Positions 7,733 to 16,428 of a DNA stretch of 64,000 nt are shown piece by piece. The notes beneath the pieces are model-generated. The model had not been told where the DNA came from and did no database searches. It saw only the letters and a program-made list of their open reading frames with translations. This DNA comes from Arthrobacter oryzae (GTDB taxonomy: Bacteria; Actinomycetota; Actinomycetes; Actinomycetales; Micrococcaceae): the NCBI RefSeq assembly GCF_003634095.1, contig NZ_RBIR01000012.1, forward strand, positions 1 to 64,000, given 5' to 3'. Made by a program: the position numbers and the translations under genes. Numbering within the stretch: the stretch's first letter is position 1; each line of letters begins with the position of its first letter.

Positions 7733-8185
7733 ATGACAACCACGAGCCACGCCCGCACGGCAACCCGCACCAACGTCCAGAAGGCAAGCCTCGCCGTCGG
7801 CGCCGTCTTCCTGCTGGTCGGCATCCTGGGCTTCGTTCCGGGCATCACCAGCAACTACGACCAGCTGACCTTCGCCGGCCACCACTCCGAGGCCATGCTG
7901 CTAGGCCTCTTCCAGGTCTCGGCCCTGCACAACATCGTGCACCTGCTCTTCGGTGCCGCGGGCCTCCTGCTGGCCAGGTCGGCCACCGGTGCACGTTCCT
8001 TCCTGCTCTACGGCGGCATCATCTACCTGGTGCTGTTCGTCTACGGCCTGGTGGTCCCCGAAGATTCGGCCGCCGACTTCGTGCCGCTGAACAGCCTGGA
8101 CAACCTCCTGCACCTGGTGCTGGGCGCCGGCATGATCGCCCTGGCCCTGATCCTCACCAAGGGCCGCGCCAAGGCACGCGCCTAA
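7733..8185 (+). CDS. DUF4383 integral membrane protein
   Basis: The protein has 150 residues and four membrane helices. The signature ASLAVGAVFLLVGILGFVPG...SEAMLLGLFQVSALHNIVHLLFGAAGLLLA and the later NSLDNLLHLVLG match DUF4383, a family of small actinobacterial and cyanobacterial membrane proteins of unknown function. AGGAGACAACC precedes the ATG. A strong terminator follows at 8216. Confidence 0.88.
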   Translation: MTTTSHARTATRTNVQKASLAVGAVFLLVGILGFVPGITSNYDQLTFAGHHSEAMLLGLFQVSALHNIVHLLFGAAGLLLARSATGARSFLLYGGIIYLVLFVYGLVVPEDSAADFVPLNSLDNLLHLVLGAGMIALALILTKGRAKARA

Positions 8186-8215
8186 GCCAGACTCCGTTTG
8201 GAGTACCGCTTACGA

Positions 8216-8256
8216 CGACGACGGCGCCCACCGGAATCCGGTGGGCGCCGTCGTCG
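8216..8256. terminator. Bidirectional terminator
   Basis: A perfect 20-bp stem (8216-8235 with 8237-8256) lies between the converging DUF4383 and HAD genes. The arms contain CGACGGCGCCCACCGGA and its complement. No long T-tract is present, which is usual for actinobacterial terminators. Confidence 0.85.
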
Positions 8257-8309
8257 GAGCGTCCAAGGGTGCCCCGTGGGGGTATCCGGGGCGCCGGCGA
8301 ACGAACCGT

Positions 8310-8996
8310 TTAACGATCCGCCGGGGCTCCCAAGGCTTCCGGCAGCTCCGTCAAGGACGCAACAGTGACGTCGGGCGCGGCGAAGTAGGTCGGGTACTTG
8401 GCCCCGGTCCGGTTGATCCACGCTGTCCTGAGCCCGGCCTGTGCCGCGCCGTGGATGTCCCAGGGGTGGACGGCAACGAGCATCATCTCCCCCGGATCCG
8501 TGGCGCAGGCATCGGCGGCGTACCGGTACGCGGACCGGTCCGGCTTCCACGCCGGGGCGTCTTCCACGGACAGCAGCCGTTCAAACTGGTGCAGGATTCC
8601 GGCCGGTGCCAAGAGTTTCTCCGCGACCTCGGCGGAGCCGTTCGTCAGCGTGACCAGCCGGTATCCGGCCGCCCGCAGCGATCGGACACCGGGGACAACG
8701 TCAGGGTGAGGGCGCAGTTCGCCCATTCCCGCCAGAATCCGCTTCACCGCCGGCTCCACATCTGCCTGGGTGCCCGCGTCGGCGAGGACCCCGCGCAGCA
8801 CCTCCGCGCCGATCTCGGCAAAGGTTGCCTTGCTGCCGGCGGCGGCCAGGGCGAAGCCGTCCCGCAGCAGCGTGGCGAACCAGAGTTTCGCCAGGTTCGC
8901 GGGGGCTCCGACCTCGGTGAAGCGCTCTGCCATCGGTGACATGTCCGAGAGCGTTTCGTTGACGTCAAAAACAATGACTGCCGGTGCGCTGTTCAC
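8310..8996 (-). CDS. HAD superfamily hydrolase, haloacid dehalogenase type II-like
   Basis: The protein has 228 residues. Motif I is VIVFDVNETLSDM with the nucleophile Asp; motif II is the TNGS in YRLVTLTNGSAEV; a lysine follows in APAWKPDRSAY; and motif IV is in MMLVAVHPWDIHGAAQAGLRTAW. The DVNETL variant in place of DVYGTL is frequent in actinobacterial type II haloacid dehalogenases. The start is GTG at 8996 with GGAG 6 bases upstream. The substrate is uncertain: 2-haloacids or another small phosphoester. Confidence 0.85.
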   Translation of the reverse strand: MNSAPAVIVFDVNETLSDMSPMAERFTEVGAPANLAKLWFATLLRDGFALAAAGSKATFAEIGAEVLRGVLADAGTQADVEPAVKRILAGMGELRPHPDVVPGVRSLRAAGYRLVTLTNGSAEVAEKLLAPAGILHQFERLLSVEDAPAWKPDRSAYRYAADACATDPGEMMLVAVHPWDIHGAAQAGLRTAWINRTGAKYPTYFAAPDVTVASLTELPEALGAPADR

Positions 8997-9123
8997 GGGT
9001 TCTCCTTCATCGACACATCTTCGGTCACGGCGGACGTAAGAGCCATGCCTTAAGCATGCGCCAGCACCTTCACCGCCTGACGATCTCCCTGAGCGCAAAT
9101 CGGCAAGTCCTAAGCTGGGTGCC

Positions 9124-10198
9124 ATGACCACCGTCCCGGTGAACGCAGCCCCCTCGGCTCCCGCGTCTCACAGGCGGTGCAGACCCTCACGCCGGGGTAT
9201 TTCGCCCTCACGATGGCCAGCGGGATCATCTCGGTGGGTCTCGAGCTCCAAGGCTTCGACACACTCTCGGCCGCGCTCCTTGTGGTCTGCGCGGACTCCT
9301 ACGCCGTGATCCTGGTGCTCAGCCTGGTGCGCCTCGCCAGGTTCCGCGCCGACATGCGCCGCGACTTCCTGGACCCCGGCCGGGCGTTCGGATTCTTCAC
9401 CTTCATCGCCGGAACGAATGTGCTCGGCGTGCGCCTGGGAATGGAGGGGTGGCCGGGGACGACGGCGGCGCTTTTCGCCGCACGGTCCTCGCCTGGGTGG
9501 CGCTTGGCTACGTTGTGCCGTGGACCGCCGTGCTGGGCCGGGACGAGCGCCCGCTGCTGAAGGACGCCAACGGCAGCTGGTTCATCTGGTGCGTGGCCAG
9601 TCAGTCCGTGGCGGTCGCGGCGGCCTCGCTGGAACCCCTCGCCGGCCCGGACCAGCGCGCGGCCCTGGCACTGGTCCCCGTCGTCTCCTGGTCGGTGGGG
9701 CTCATCCTTTACGCCGCCGTGGGGATCTTCGTTTCGCTGCGGCTCATGACTTACCCCGTCCGGGCCGAGGACCTGCGCCCGCCGTACTTCGTGGCCATGG
9801 GCGCCGTGGCGATCAGTGTCCCTGCCGGCGCGCGGATCGTCGAAATGGCCGGCGCGCCGATGGTGGATGCGACGCGCGGGCTGGTGGCCGGTTCCTCCGT
9901 GGTGTTCTGGGCCTTCGCCTCGTGGCTCTTTCCTGTCCTCCTCGCGGCCGGATGGTGGAGGCACGTGATCCACCGCGTGCCCCTGTCCTACAAACCGGGC
10001 CTCTGGAGCGTCATCTTCCCCCTGGGCATGTACGCCTTGGCCGGGATTTACCTGGCGCGCCCCGACCATCTTCCCCTCGTGGCGCTGATCGGCCGCACGG
10101 AGCTGTGGCTGGCTGTCGCGGCATTCCTCGCCACCCTCGCCGCGATGCTGTGGCACCGGTGGGCAACGCTCGTGCGCCGTGGCCCAAAGAAAGGCTAG
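9124..10198 (+). pseudogene. TDT family (TehA/Mae1-like) transporter, two frameshifts
   Basis: The three segments together read as one membrane transporter. The opening MTTVPVNAAPSAPASH (frame of 9124) continues as VQTLTPGYFALTMASGIISVGLEL (from about 9177), then from about 9465 as LAWVALGYVVPWTAVLG... to 10198. The PGYFALTMASGI motif and about ten hydrophobic segments fit the tellurite-resistance/dicarboxylate transporter (TDT) family. Each change of frame equals loss of one base. The start follows TAAGCT by 7 bases (leaderless). It may be a real pseudogene or an intact gene with two assembly errors. Its stop overlaps the end of the opposite gene. Confidence 0.7.
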
Positions 10199-10932
10199 GG
10201 CTGGACAACCTTCACGAGTTCAGACCGGCTGCCGGTTTCCAGGTCCTCAGTAAGGGCCAGCGCACCTATCTGGGGGCAGTGGTACTTATACTCCCGTGAA
10301 TTCTTTTCAAGCGGCGTCCAGTCGTAGACCTTGACGCAGTCGGTGTACGTGCCTGATTTGGTGGTGACGGTCTCGCCGGTAGCCACGGTGTCCCGCATGT
10401 CCTCCGCATGACCAACGTAAAATTCCTGCCTGTACGAGTCGCCAACGCGCTGCTCGGCCTTCATCCAGATCCCGGCTTTCGCCCCGTCTTTTCCATGGAG
10501 AAAGCTGCCCCCGTGGTGCAGCAAGATCCCATTCACGTAGTTGTTCACGTCCTCGCCGAAGTACCAGACGTCTCCGTTTTTGTGTTGCGCCAGGTAATCC
10601 CGGGTTTCCTCTACCAGCTGCCCGTTTTTGTACTCCTTATCCAGATAGACCACCGTCTCTACGCCCGCTATGGTCATGGTCTCCGGCAGGATTTCGATCT
10701 CGATCCGCTCGGTGACTCTTCCTTGCTGCGTGGTCTCGTAAGTCAGTTTCTTACCGACAGGGAGCGCGAAGTATTTGTTGGTGATTTCGGTGGTGAAATC
10801 TGCAGGGTTGATCTGCGGGTTGTACTCCGCGGCCCTGCTCCTGGTTGTGTTGTCGAGGATAAATAATGTCGCCCCAGCAACAACCAGCAACAGGACGATC
10901 ACGCCAAGGAAGATTTTGGTTCGCTGATTCAT
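10195..10932 (-). CDS. Membrane-anchored exported protein of unknown function
   Basis: The protein has 245 residues. An N-terminal anchor (MNQRTKIFLGVIVLLLVVAGATLFIL) is followed by a soluble, presumably extracellular, beta-rich domain with repeated Tyr/Trp/Gly motifs (ITNKYFALPVGKKLTYETT, YLAQHKNGDVWYFGEDVNNY, TYTDCVKVYDWTPLE). Two cysteines late in the domain could form a disulphide. GGAAGGTC lies just upstream of the ATG. No family was recognised with certainty. Confidence 0.7.
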   Translation of the reverse strand: MNQRTKIFLGVIVLLLVVAGATLFILDNTTRSRAAEYNPQINPADFTTEITNKYFALPVGKKLTYETTQQGRVTERIEIEILPETMTIAGVETVVYLDKEYKNGQLVEETRDYLAQHKNGDVWYFGEDVNNYVNGILLHHGGSFLHGKDGAKAGIWMKAEQRVGDSYRQEFYVGHAEDMRDTVATGETVTTKSGTYTDCVKVYDWTPLEKNSREYKYHCPQIGALALTEDLETGSRSELVKVVQP

Positions 10933-11154
10933 GACCTTCCCACTCCTTCTGAGCAGAAATTCCTGTAGGTGGTCAGAGCACCGTTGCTTGCCCATGGCCA
11001 TAGGAAAAAGGTAGCGGTCCGCGCTGATCCACAACACCCTTGGCGAACTCCACGCTTGAGCCCCACGCCGTCGTCGGACACCTGTACGTAGCGGCGTTGC
11101 GGGCATATCCTGCCAACAAAGCCAGCCTTGCACCTTGGCCCCGGGAGAAGAACC

Positions 11155-12480
11155 ATGGAGACCCCGACGGCGAGCGACGTGCCGTCCCCCGAAGCAGCCG
11201 CCCGACATGCGGCTCCGCAAAGCGTCAACACCCTGATTGTCGGGGCCGGGCAGGCGGGCCTGGCCACGAGCTACTGGCTAAGCCGGGCCGGCGTCGAACA
11301 TCAGTTGCTGGAACGGCGCGAAACGCTCGGCGGGGCGTGGCAGGACCGGTGGGACGCGTTTTGCCTGAACACGCCGAACTTCTCGCTCGCGCTGCCCGGC
11401 ATGCCGTATGACGGCCCCGCCCCGGAAGCATTCATGCTGCGAGATGACCCCATCAGCTATTTCCGGCACTATGCGGAGAGCATCGGCGCTCCTGTCCGGA
11501 CGGGTGCGGATGTCACGCGTATCGCGCCCGCGGTGGGCGGCGGCTTCGAGGTGGCCACAACCAGGGGCAGCTGGCGAGCCCGGAACGTGGTGCTCGCTAC
11601 CGGCGGCTACCAGAAGCCGAAAATCCCCGCACTGTCGGCGCAACTGCCCAGCCCCATCCTGCAACTTCACACCCACAGCTACCGCAACCCGGGCCAACTG
11701 CCCGTGGGAGCCGTGCTCATCGTTGGCACCGGCCAGTCCGGGGGCCAGATCGCCGAGGAACTGCTCGCCGCCGGCCGCGAAATCCACCTAGCGGTGTCCA
11801 CGTGCCCGGAAGCACCGCGCCGGTACCGCGGCCAGGACCTCCTCTATTGGATGATGCAGCTTGCACAATTCGGCCCCGGCTACGGGCTGAACGGCCTCAC
11901 CGTGGGGCAGCTGCCCTCCCCCGCGGCGAGGTTCGCCTGCAACCCGCTGGTGTCCGGCGCCGACGGCGGCCACGACATCCACCTGCGGAATCTCGGACGC
12001 CGCGGGGTCCGGCTGCACGGCCATTTGGAAGCAGCGGACGACGGCGACCTCGTCTTCAGTGATGACCTTCCGGAACGCCTGGCCCTAGTGGAGACGGCGT
12101 TCTACCAGCGGCTGAAGCCGATGTTCGACAGCTATATTGCCGCCACCGGCATGTCCGCACCGGAGCCGGAACCGCCGCGCAGGGACGACTGGCTTCCTTC
12201 GGAGCCCGCGCGGCTCAACCTCGAAGCCGCCAACGTCACGTCGGTCCTGTGGGCCACGGGCTACCGGCTGGACTTCAGCATCCTGGACATCCCGGTGCTG
12301 GACGAGTGGAACTACCCCCGGCACCACCGCGGCGTCACCGAACACCCGGGTCTGTACGCCGTCGGGTTGCCGTGGCTGACCGGCCACGGCTCGTCCATCG
12401 TGGCGGGCGTGGGCCGCGATGCCGAATACATTGCCCAGCACATCTCTGAGAACCAGGCACAGAACATCGCCGCCCGGTGA
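11155..12480 (+). CDS. FAD/NAD(P)-dependent flavin monooxygenase-like oxidoreductase
   Basis: The protein has 441 residues. An FAD-binding GAGQAGLATSYWL motif sits at about residue 28 and a second dinucleotide fold, GTGQSGGQIAEELL, at about residue 195. LATGGYQKPKIP and VLWATGYRLDFS are the ATG motifs typical of flavin monooxygenase and Baeyer-Villiger-like enzymes. A late GLPWLTGHGSSIVAGV segment matches the family's C-terminal FAD contact. The start has GGGAGAAG upstream. The substrate is unknown. Confidence 0.88.
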   Translation: METPTASDVPSPEAAARHAAPQSVNTLIVGAGQAGLATSYWLSRAGVEHQLLERRETLGGAWQDRWDAFCLNTPNFSLALPGMPYDGPAPEAFMLRDDPISYFRHYAESIGAPVRTGADVTRIAPAVGGGFEVATTRGSWRARNVVLATGGYQKPKIPALSAQLPSPILQLHTHSYRNPGQLPVGAVLIVGTGQSGGQIAEELLAAGREIHLAVSTCPEAPRRYRGQDLLYWMMQLAQFGPGYGLNGLTVGQLPSPAARFACNPLVSGADGGHDIHLRNLGRRGVRLHGHLEAADDGDLVFSDDLPERLALVETAFYQRLKPMFDSYIAATGMSAPEPEPPRRDDWLPSEPARLNLEAANVTSVLWATGYRLDFSILDIPVLDEWNYPRHHRGVTEHPGLYAVGLPWLTGHGSSIVAGVGRDAEYIAQHISENQAQNIAAR

Positions 12481-12502
12481 AGGCGACGTTCAAGAGGGGC
12501 GG

Positions 12503-13292
12503 CTACCCCGCGCCAGGCCCGTCGAAGTCCACTGGCGCGGCGAGGCCGGCGGAGCTGAACCATTCCCTGGCCCAGGCCTGTACCGAGGGGATCGCGAGTT
12601 GCTCGGCAACAAGCTCCGGCGGCCCGCCGAACACGGACTTCCCCTCGTCCAAGAGGTCCCCGGTACCGCTGCCGGCGAGGAGCCCGAAGAGGGCAGACTG
12701 GTCGAGGGAAGAGGGCAGACTGGTCGAGGAAGGGAAGCTTCCCGCCGTCGCCATCGGTCAGCACGCCCCAGCGCGAGGTGAACAGCGAAAACTCCTCCGG
12801 ACGTTCCCTGTGTTCCACGACGAGCGGGCAAGCTCCGCCGTCGAGCCGGATCTGCCGAAAGTTGGGCTCCGTTTCGTCGAGGACCATCAGTTGGACATCG
12901 TCCAGCCACGACAGCCAGACCGATGTGCACGCTCCCAGCAGCGGATAGGGGGCTGCGGCGATGTAGCCGGCCTTGCTCACGTGGGCGGAGTGGCCAACGG
13001 CTATGTTGTGCAACTGCGCCCGGACCAGCGGCAGGACCGCGCTGACAGGCTGGTGGTAGTTGGCGAATTTCCGCCGCATCACGTCGGCGCTTGAATTCGA
13101 GCCGATGGAGACCACCAGGGAGCGGGCTTCCAGCGGTGCCGCGCCGGCCTGCGAGAGGGCTTCATCCAGTCCGGCTGAAAGCTCGAGGGGCCGGAATTCA
13201 TTGCCGTCCATGACCCCCGACGCCCCGGGCGGGTCCCACGGATACAGCAGAGGATCGAGCCGGCCGGCGCCGCCGGACCCGCTCAGTCCCAT
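12503..13292 (-). pseudogene. Unknown protein gene broken by a 22-bp tandem duplication
   Basis: Reading leftward, the frame runs through MGLSGSGGAGRLDPLLYPWD, VVSIGSNSSADVMRRKFAN and FSLFTSRWGVLTDGDGGKLP to FLDQSALF, where it goes out of frame. Removing one copy of the 22-base repeat at 12686-12729 restores a continuous protein of about 255 residues ending GLAAPVDFDGPGAG, with stop at 12503. In the present sequence translation instead continues into antisense sequence of the flavoprotein gene to 12312. The start is uncertain: 13292 or MDGNEF at 13211. No family was recognised. The break looks very recent. Confidence 0.75.
12686..12729. repeat. 22-bp tandem duplication inside a coding region
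   Basis: Two perfect adjacent copies occupy 12686-12707 and 12708-12729; each begins GAAGAGGGCAGAC and ends TGGTCGAGG. Because 22 is not a multiple of three, the second copy shifts the minus-strand gene out of frame. Loss of one copy by slippage would restore it. Confidence 0.93.
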
Positions 13293-13431
13293 GGGCTCAG
13301 CCGGGTGAAGCCGTCGGCATCGTGCTGGGGACTCATTAACGTGGCCCGCTTTCGTGGTCGGTACTTCCAGTTTCCCGCACTTTCGGGGAACCGGACCTTC
13401 GGCGCTAGCCTCGGCTCGGAACCCGGCCCCG

Positions 13432-13509
13432 GAGATCGACGTCCTCTCCATAGACGGGTGGGACGGCTACGCCGCGACGCGCCGCCGCTTCATGCAGGGC
13501 TGGGTGTGG
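13432..13509 (+). pseudogene. Possible scrap of an alkaline phosphatase D (PhoD) gene
   Basis: The stretch encodes EIDVLSIDGWDGYAATRRRF followed by MQGWVW. The DxWDGYxxxRRR pattern is characteristic of the PhoD metallophosphatase family. Nothing else of that large enzyme is present on either side, so this would be a short leftover. The call rests on one motif only. Confidence 0.4.
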
Positions 13510-13542
13510 ATCAACCCGACTCGATCAACAGGGTCTAGCCGA

Positions 13543-13960
13543 CTAACTGTCGAGAAAGGTGACATGGATTCCGAGCGAGACGAACACACCGGTCAGCATG
13601 GCCTTAGTGTTTTCGGCAGCCTGCGTCCGAAGCTCCGACGCTTCCGCGGCGGCGGCCAGCTTCGTCTCGGCGAGCTTAAAGAACTGCGCCTGCTGGGGCG
13701 ACTCGATCGCGTCGGCGATCCGGTCAAGCACGCCACGGTCCTGCATGAACACATAGGACCGGTCATGGTCGAGGTTGGGCTTATCGAGCTGCGGCTCGGG
13801 CAGCCGCACCGTGACCGACTTGCCTTCTGCGGACAGCTTCAGGTCCTTGTCGGCAGGCCGGCCAGGTCCACGTAAGTGTTGACCGTGCCCGCTGCGACAA
13901 ACAGCGTCCGCCGTCCGGCGATGATGGCGGGCCCGGGGCCCGCGCGATGCCCGGTCACGC
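13543..13960 (-). pseudogene. DUF4230 protein, 5'-truncated and frameshifted
   Basis: The C-terminal part (SVTVRLPEPQLDKPNLD, ... RSYVFMQDRGVLDRIADAI, then KLAAAAEASELRTQAAENTK, AMLTGVFVSLGIHVTFLDS) matches the end of DUF4230 proteins. The preceding part (IIAGRRTLFVAAGTVNTYVD, LAGLP) lies in a different frame, joined near 13855 by what looks like one missing base. The N-terminal membrane helix and start are absent, so the gene is truncated as well as frameshifted. Confidence 0.75.
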
Positions 13961-14137
13961 TCGCTGATCCTCCCACCAAGTGCGTTGGTTCGGTAGGGAC
14001 AACAGCCCCTGAACGACAAGGGCGGCTTCCGCAGGCTTCGATTGAAATCAGGACACTTTTCCGTATCCGGGAGCGGTACGATCTGTTGCAGTGCCGGCAC
14101 AGCAGCACGGCTGAAACTCATCTGGGGGAATGGACCG

Positions 14138-14713
14138 ATGGTGGAACTGAAGCGCATCTATTGGGGCCGACAGGCTCTGCGTCTCGCTTACTCGGCTGTG
14201 ATTGTGTGGTTGGCCGTCTCAGTTGTCCTGGCGCTCATGCCGAAAGGGAAAGCGAACGCAGGGAACAGCGCATCAAGCGTCAACGGGGTCCTTCGCGGCT
14301 TTGCTGACAGCGTTCTGACCGCGGTTGCTCTCCCGGGGCTGTTCCTCGTCGTTCTTTTCATTGTCGCGGCGATCGTCCACGCCCGCGATGTCGGACGGCG
14401 CGACCCGGTCCGGCGTTTCAGTCGCCAGCAGCGCAGGGAGGGCATGGCACGGGCTGGTGCCCAGTGCGAGATGGAGGCCGGACTCCGGCGACGGTGCTCC
14501 CAGCCTGCTGAGCATGGTGACCACTTCTTCCCGTGGTCCAAAGGCGGCTCCACCAACCTGCAGAACTTCATCGCGGCCTGCGCGAAGTGCAACCGGGCCA
14601 AGGGCGCGAGGATTCCCTCGCCCAGTCAACAGGCACGGATGGAAAAACGGCGGCGGGAGTACGTTACGTCGTCCGGTTCCGTCAGCGTCGGCGCACGTCA
14701 GCCGCTATCTTGA
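14138..14713 (+). CDS. Membrane-anchored HNH endonuclease
   Basis: The protein has 191 residues. Two hydrophobic segments (about residues 12-32 and 55-78) precede a cytosolic HNH domain. The domain reads CEMEAGLRRRCSQPAEHGDH, then FFPWSKGGSTNLQNFIAACA, KCNRAKG. The DH pair, the Asn and the zinc-binding cysteines are all present, so it should be active. GGGGAA lies 7 bases before the ATG. Its stop overlaps the candidate start of the next gene (TTGA at 14710-14713), suggesting co-translation with the zinc-ribbon nuclease. HNH proteins tied to the membrane are unusual and could cut incoming DNA at entry. Confidence 0.82.
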   Translation: MVELKRIYWGRQALRLAYSAVIVWLAVSVVLALMPKGKANAGNSASSVNGVLRGFADSVLTAVALPGLFLVVLFIVAAIVHARDVGRRDPVRRFSRQQRREGMARAGAQCEMEAGLRRRCSQPAEHGDHFFPWSKGGSTNLQNFIAACAKCNRAKGARIPSPSQQARMEKRRREYVTSSGSVSVGARQPLS

Positions 14714-16362
14714 GCGTCCCGGGTCGGGAAGGGAGCGCCCCCCTGACCTCATGCCGTGCATCAGAGATCCCTCTGGATACCGTTGCCCCCGACACCGGCT
14801 CGGCCGTTGCCCCACTGGAACTTGGACCGTGCACCCAGGAATCAGCGACTGAGAAACCTCCCAGCGGCCGCCGAAGTCGACAACTACCCACCAAGGACGA
14901 GGGGCTCCGGTCACTAGCGCACCTATTTCCCAGCATTGCTGCGGAATGGGATCGAGCCAAGAATCCGTTCCCTCCCAGTCACGTTCGGCCAGGAAGCAAC
15001 CGCAAGATATGGTGGCTCTGCGAAAATGGCCACTCTTGGCTAACCGCGCCCTATGTGCGGACGAAGGGACATGGCTGCGCCGCTTGTAAGGGCATGAAGG
15101 CGACAGGTTCCAACAACTTCGCTTTGGCTAGGCCAGACTTGCTCTCCACCTGGAATCACGAACGCAACAAGTCCGAACTGGGCATTGCACCCACAGACGT
15201 ATTGCCACAATCCAACAAGGACGTTTGGTGGACCTGTCAGAACGACGAACGGCACACGTATGTTGCCTCCCCTGCCGAACGTTTCCGCGGGCGAGGGTGT
15301 CCCTATTGCGTTGGGAAAAGGGTTGATGCGTCCAACAGCGTGGGCGCAACAAGACCAGCCCTAGCCGCCGAGTGGGATCCGGCAAACACCAAACGTCCCG
15401 ATGAGGTGTCCATCGGCAGCGACTTCCGGGCCGCTTGGATATGCCGAAAGGATGACGCTCATAGGTGGATGGCCGCCGTAAGCTCCAGACCTGCCAACGG
15501 TGCCGGATGTCCGTTCTGCAGTGGCAGGCGACCCACGGAAGCCACCCGCGTTGACGTAATCCTGCCCGCGCTTGCCCTGCAATGGCACCCGACCAAGAAT
15601 CGAGCGCTGACGCCTGCGGATGTAACCGCTGGAAGCAACCGCCGCGTTTGGTGGTTATGCCCTCAAGACGCTGGCCACGTCTGGGCAACCACGGTTCGTG
15701 CACGCGCCCTGGATCACGATGGCTGCAAATGGTGTGCTCCGACCATCCGATCCAGTGTCGATATTGCCCTTGCGTGCGAGTTCGCAGCGGTGTTCCCTCA
15801 GGACGTTGATCCGAAGAGGCAAGAGCGCCTGGATCTTGGCCATAACAGGCCACACAGCGTCGACATCCTGATCAAATCCTTGCGGATCGCCATCGAGTTT
15901 GATGGCTCGTACTCACATAAGGGCGAAGCCCACGAAGCGCGCGACTCCGTGAAAACAAGATTGCTTCGCGAGGCCGGGTACAGAGTAGTTCGAATCCGTG
16001 AGGAGCCATTGCCACTGCTCGATCCTGAATGCGACGTCTCAGTCGAACAAACCCGTGCTCCGGATGCGAAAGCCATAACAAACAAAGTTTTGCGTCATTT
16101 GGTGAGTCTTAGTTGGGTCGCTCCGGAAGTTGTCGCACCCTACCTTGAGTCACCTTACGCGTGGGCCGACGAAGTGGCTGCACAAATCTACGAATCCCTT
16201 CCCGAGTCGGAACGCTTCGTCCCCTTGAGTGCCAAGGCTGCACGAAAGCGACGGCAGTCGGAGTTGGCTACCGTGGAGCGACTTTCTAGAAAGCGGTCGC
16301 GCTACGGATCCGCAGACGGTGCGGAACCGCGTCTGAGTTCAGCGTCGACTGCCGCTCCGTAG
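14710..16362 (+). CDS. Four zinc-ribbon (DUF4379-type) repeats fused to a PD-(D/E)XK nuclease
   Basis: The protein has about 550 residues. Four repeats of about 70 residues (starting near residues 100, 172, 242 and 313) each follow the pattern W-W-x-C, then H, W, and G-C-x-x-C; for example VWWTCQNDERHTYV ... GCPYC. Between them come LAAEWDPANT-like spacers. This is the treble-clef zinc-ribbon array of DUF4379. Residues about 380-425 (HSVDILIKSLRIAIEFDGSY, SHK, then KTRLLREAGYRVVRIRE) form a Vsr/PD-(D/E)XK-like nuclease. TTG 14710 is the first plausible start and overlaps the HNH stop; no clear ribosome binding site is seen, so the start is uncertain. A terminator follows at 16367. Confidence 0.78.
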   Translation: MSVPGREGSAPLTSCRASEIPLDTVAPDTGSAVAPLELGPCTQESATEKPPSGRRSRQLPTKDEGLRSLAHLFPSIAAEWDRAKNPFPPSHVRPGSNRKIWWLCENGHSWLTAPYVRTKGHGCAACKGMKATGSNNFALARPDLLSTWNHERNKSELGIAPTDVLPQSNKDVWWTCQNDERHTYVASPAERFRGRGCPYCVGKRVDASNSVGATRPALAAEWDPANTKRPDEVSIGSDFRAAWICRKDDAHRWMAAVSSRPANGAGCPFCSGRRPTEATRVDVILPALALQWHPTKNRALTPADVTAGSNRRVWWLCPQDAGHVWATTVRARALDHDGCKWCAPTIRSSVDIALACEFAAVFPQDVDPKRQERLDLGHNRPHSVDILIKSLRIAIEFDGSYSHKGEAHEARDSVKTRLLREAGYRVVRIREEPLPLLDPECDVSVEQTRAPDAKAITNKVLRHLVSLSWVAPEVVAPYLESPYAWADEVAAQIYESLPESERFVPLSAKAARKRRQSELATVERLSRKRSRYGSADGAEPRLSSASTAAP

Positions 16363-16366
16363 TGTG

Positions 16367-16400
16367 GGTGCAACTGCGGCTAAGCCTCCGCAGTTGCACC
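16367..16400. terminator. Bidirectional terminator between the zinc-ribbon nuclease and the DUF4011 helicase
   Basis: Perfect 13-bp arms GGTGCAACTGCGG (16367-16379) and CCGCAGTTGCACC (16388-16400) enclose an 8-base loop. TTCTT follows on the plus strand. Confidence 0.9.
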
Positions 16401-16410
16401 TTCTTGGGCG

Positions 16411-16428
16411 CAGACATTCGGGTCACTG
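16411..16428. repeat. Left copy of an 18-bp direct repeat (possible island boundary)
   Basis: CAGACATTCGGGTCACTG matches CACACATTCGGGTCATTG at 48534-48551 in 16 of 18 positions, 12 of them consecutive, in the same orientation. This copy spans the stop codon of the minus-strand helicase gene. It might be an attachment-type repeat, but no integrase gene is in the window. Confidence 0.35.

Noticed and set aside
13354..13875. A 173-residue plus-strand protein
   Set aside because: Only its first third resembles a known family (PhoD scrap); the rest is antisense to the DUF4230 remnant.
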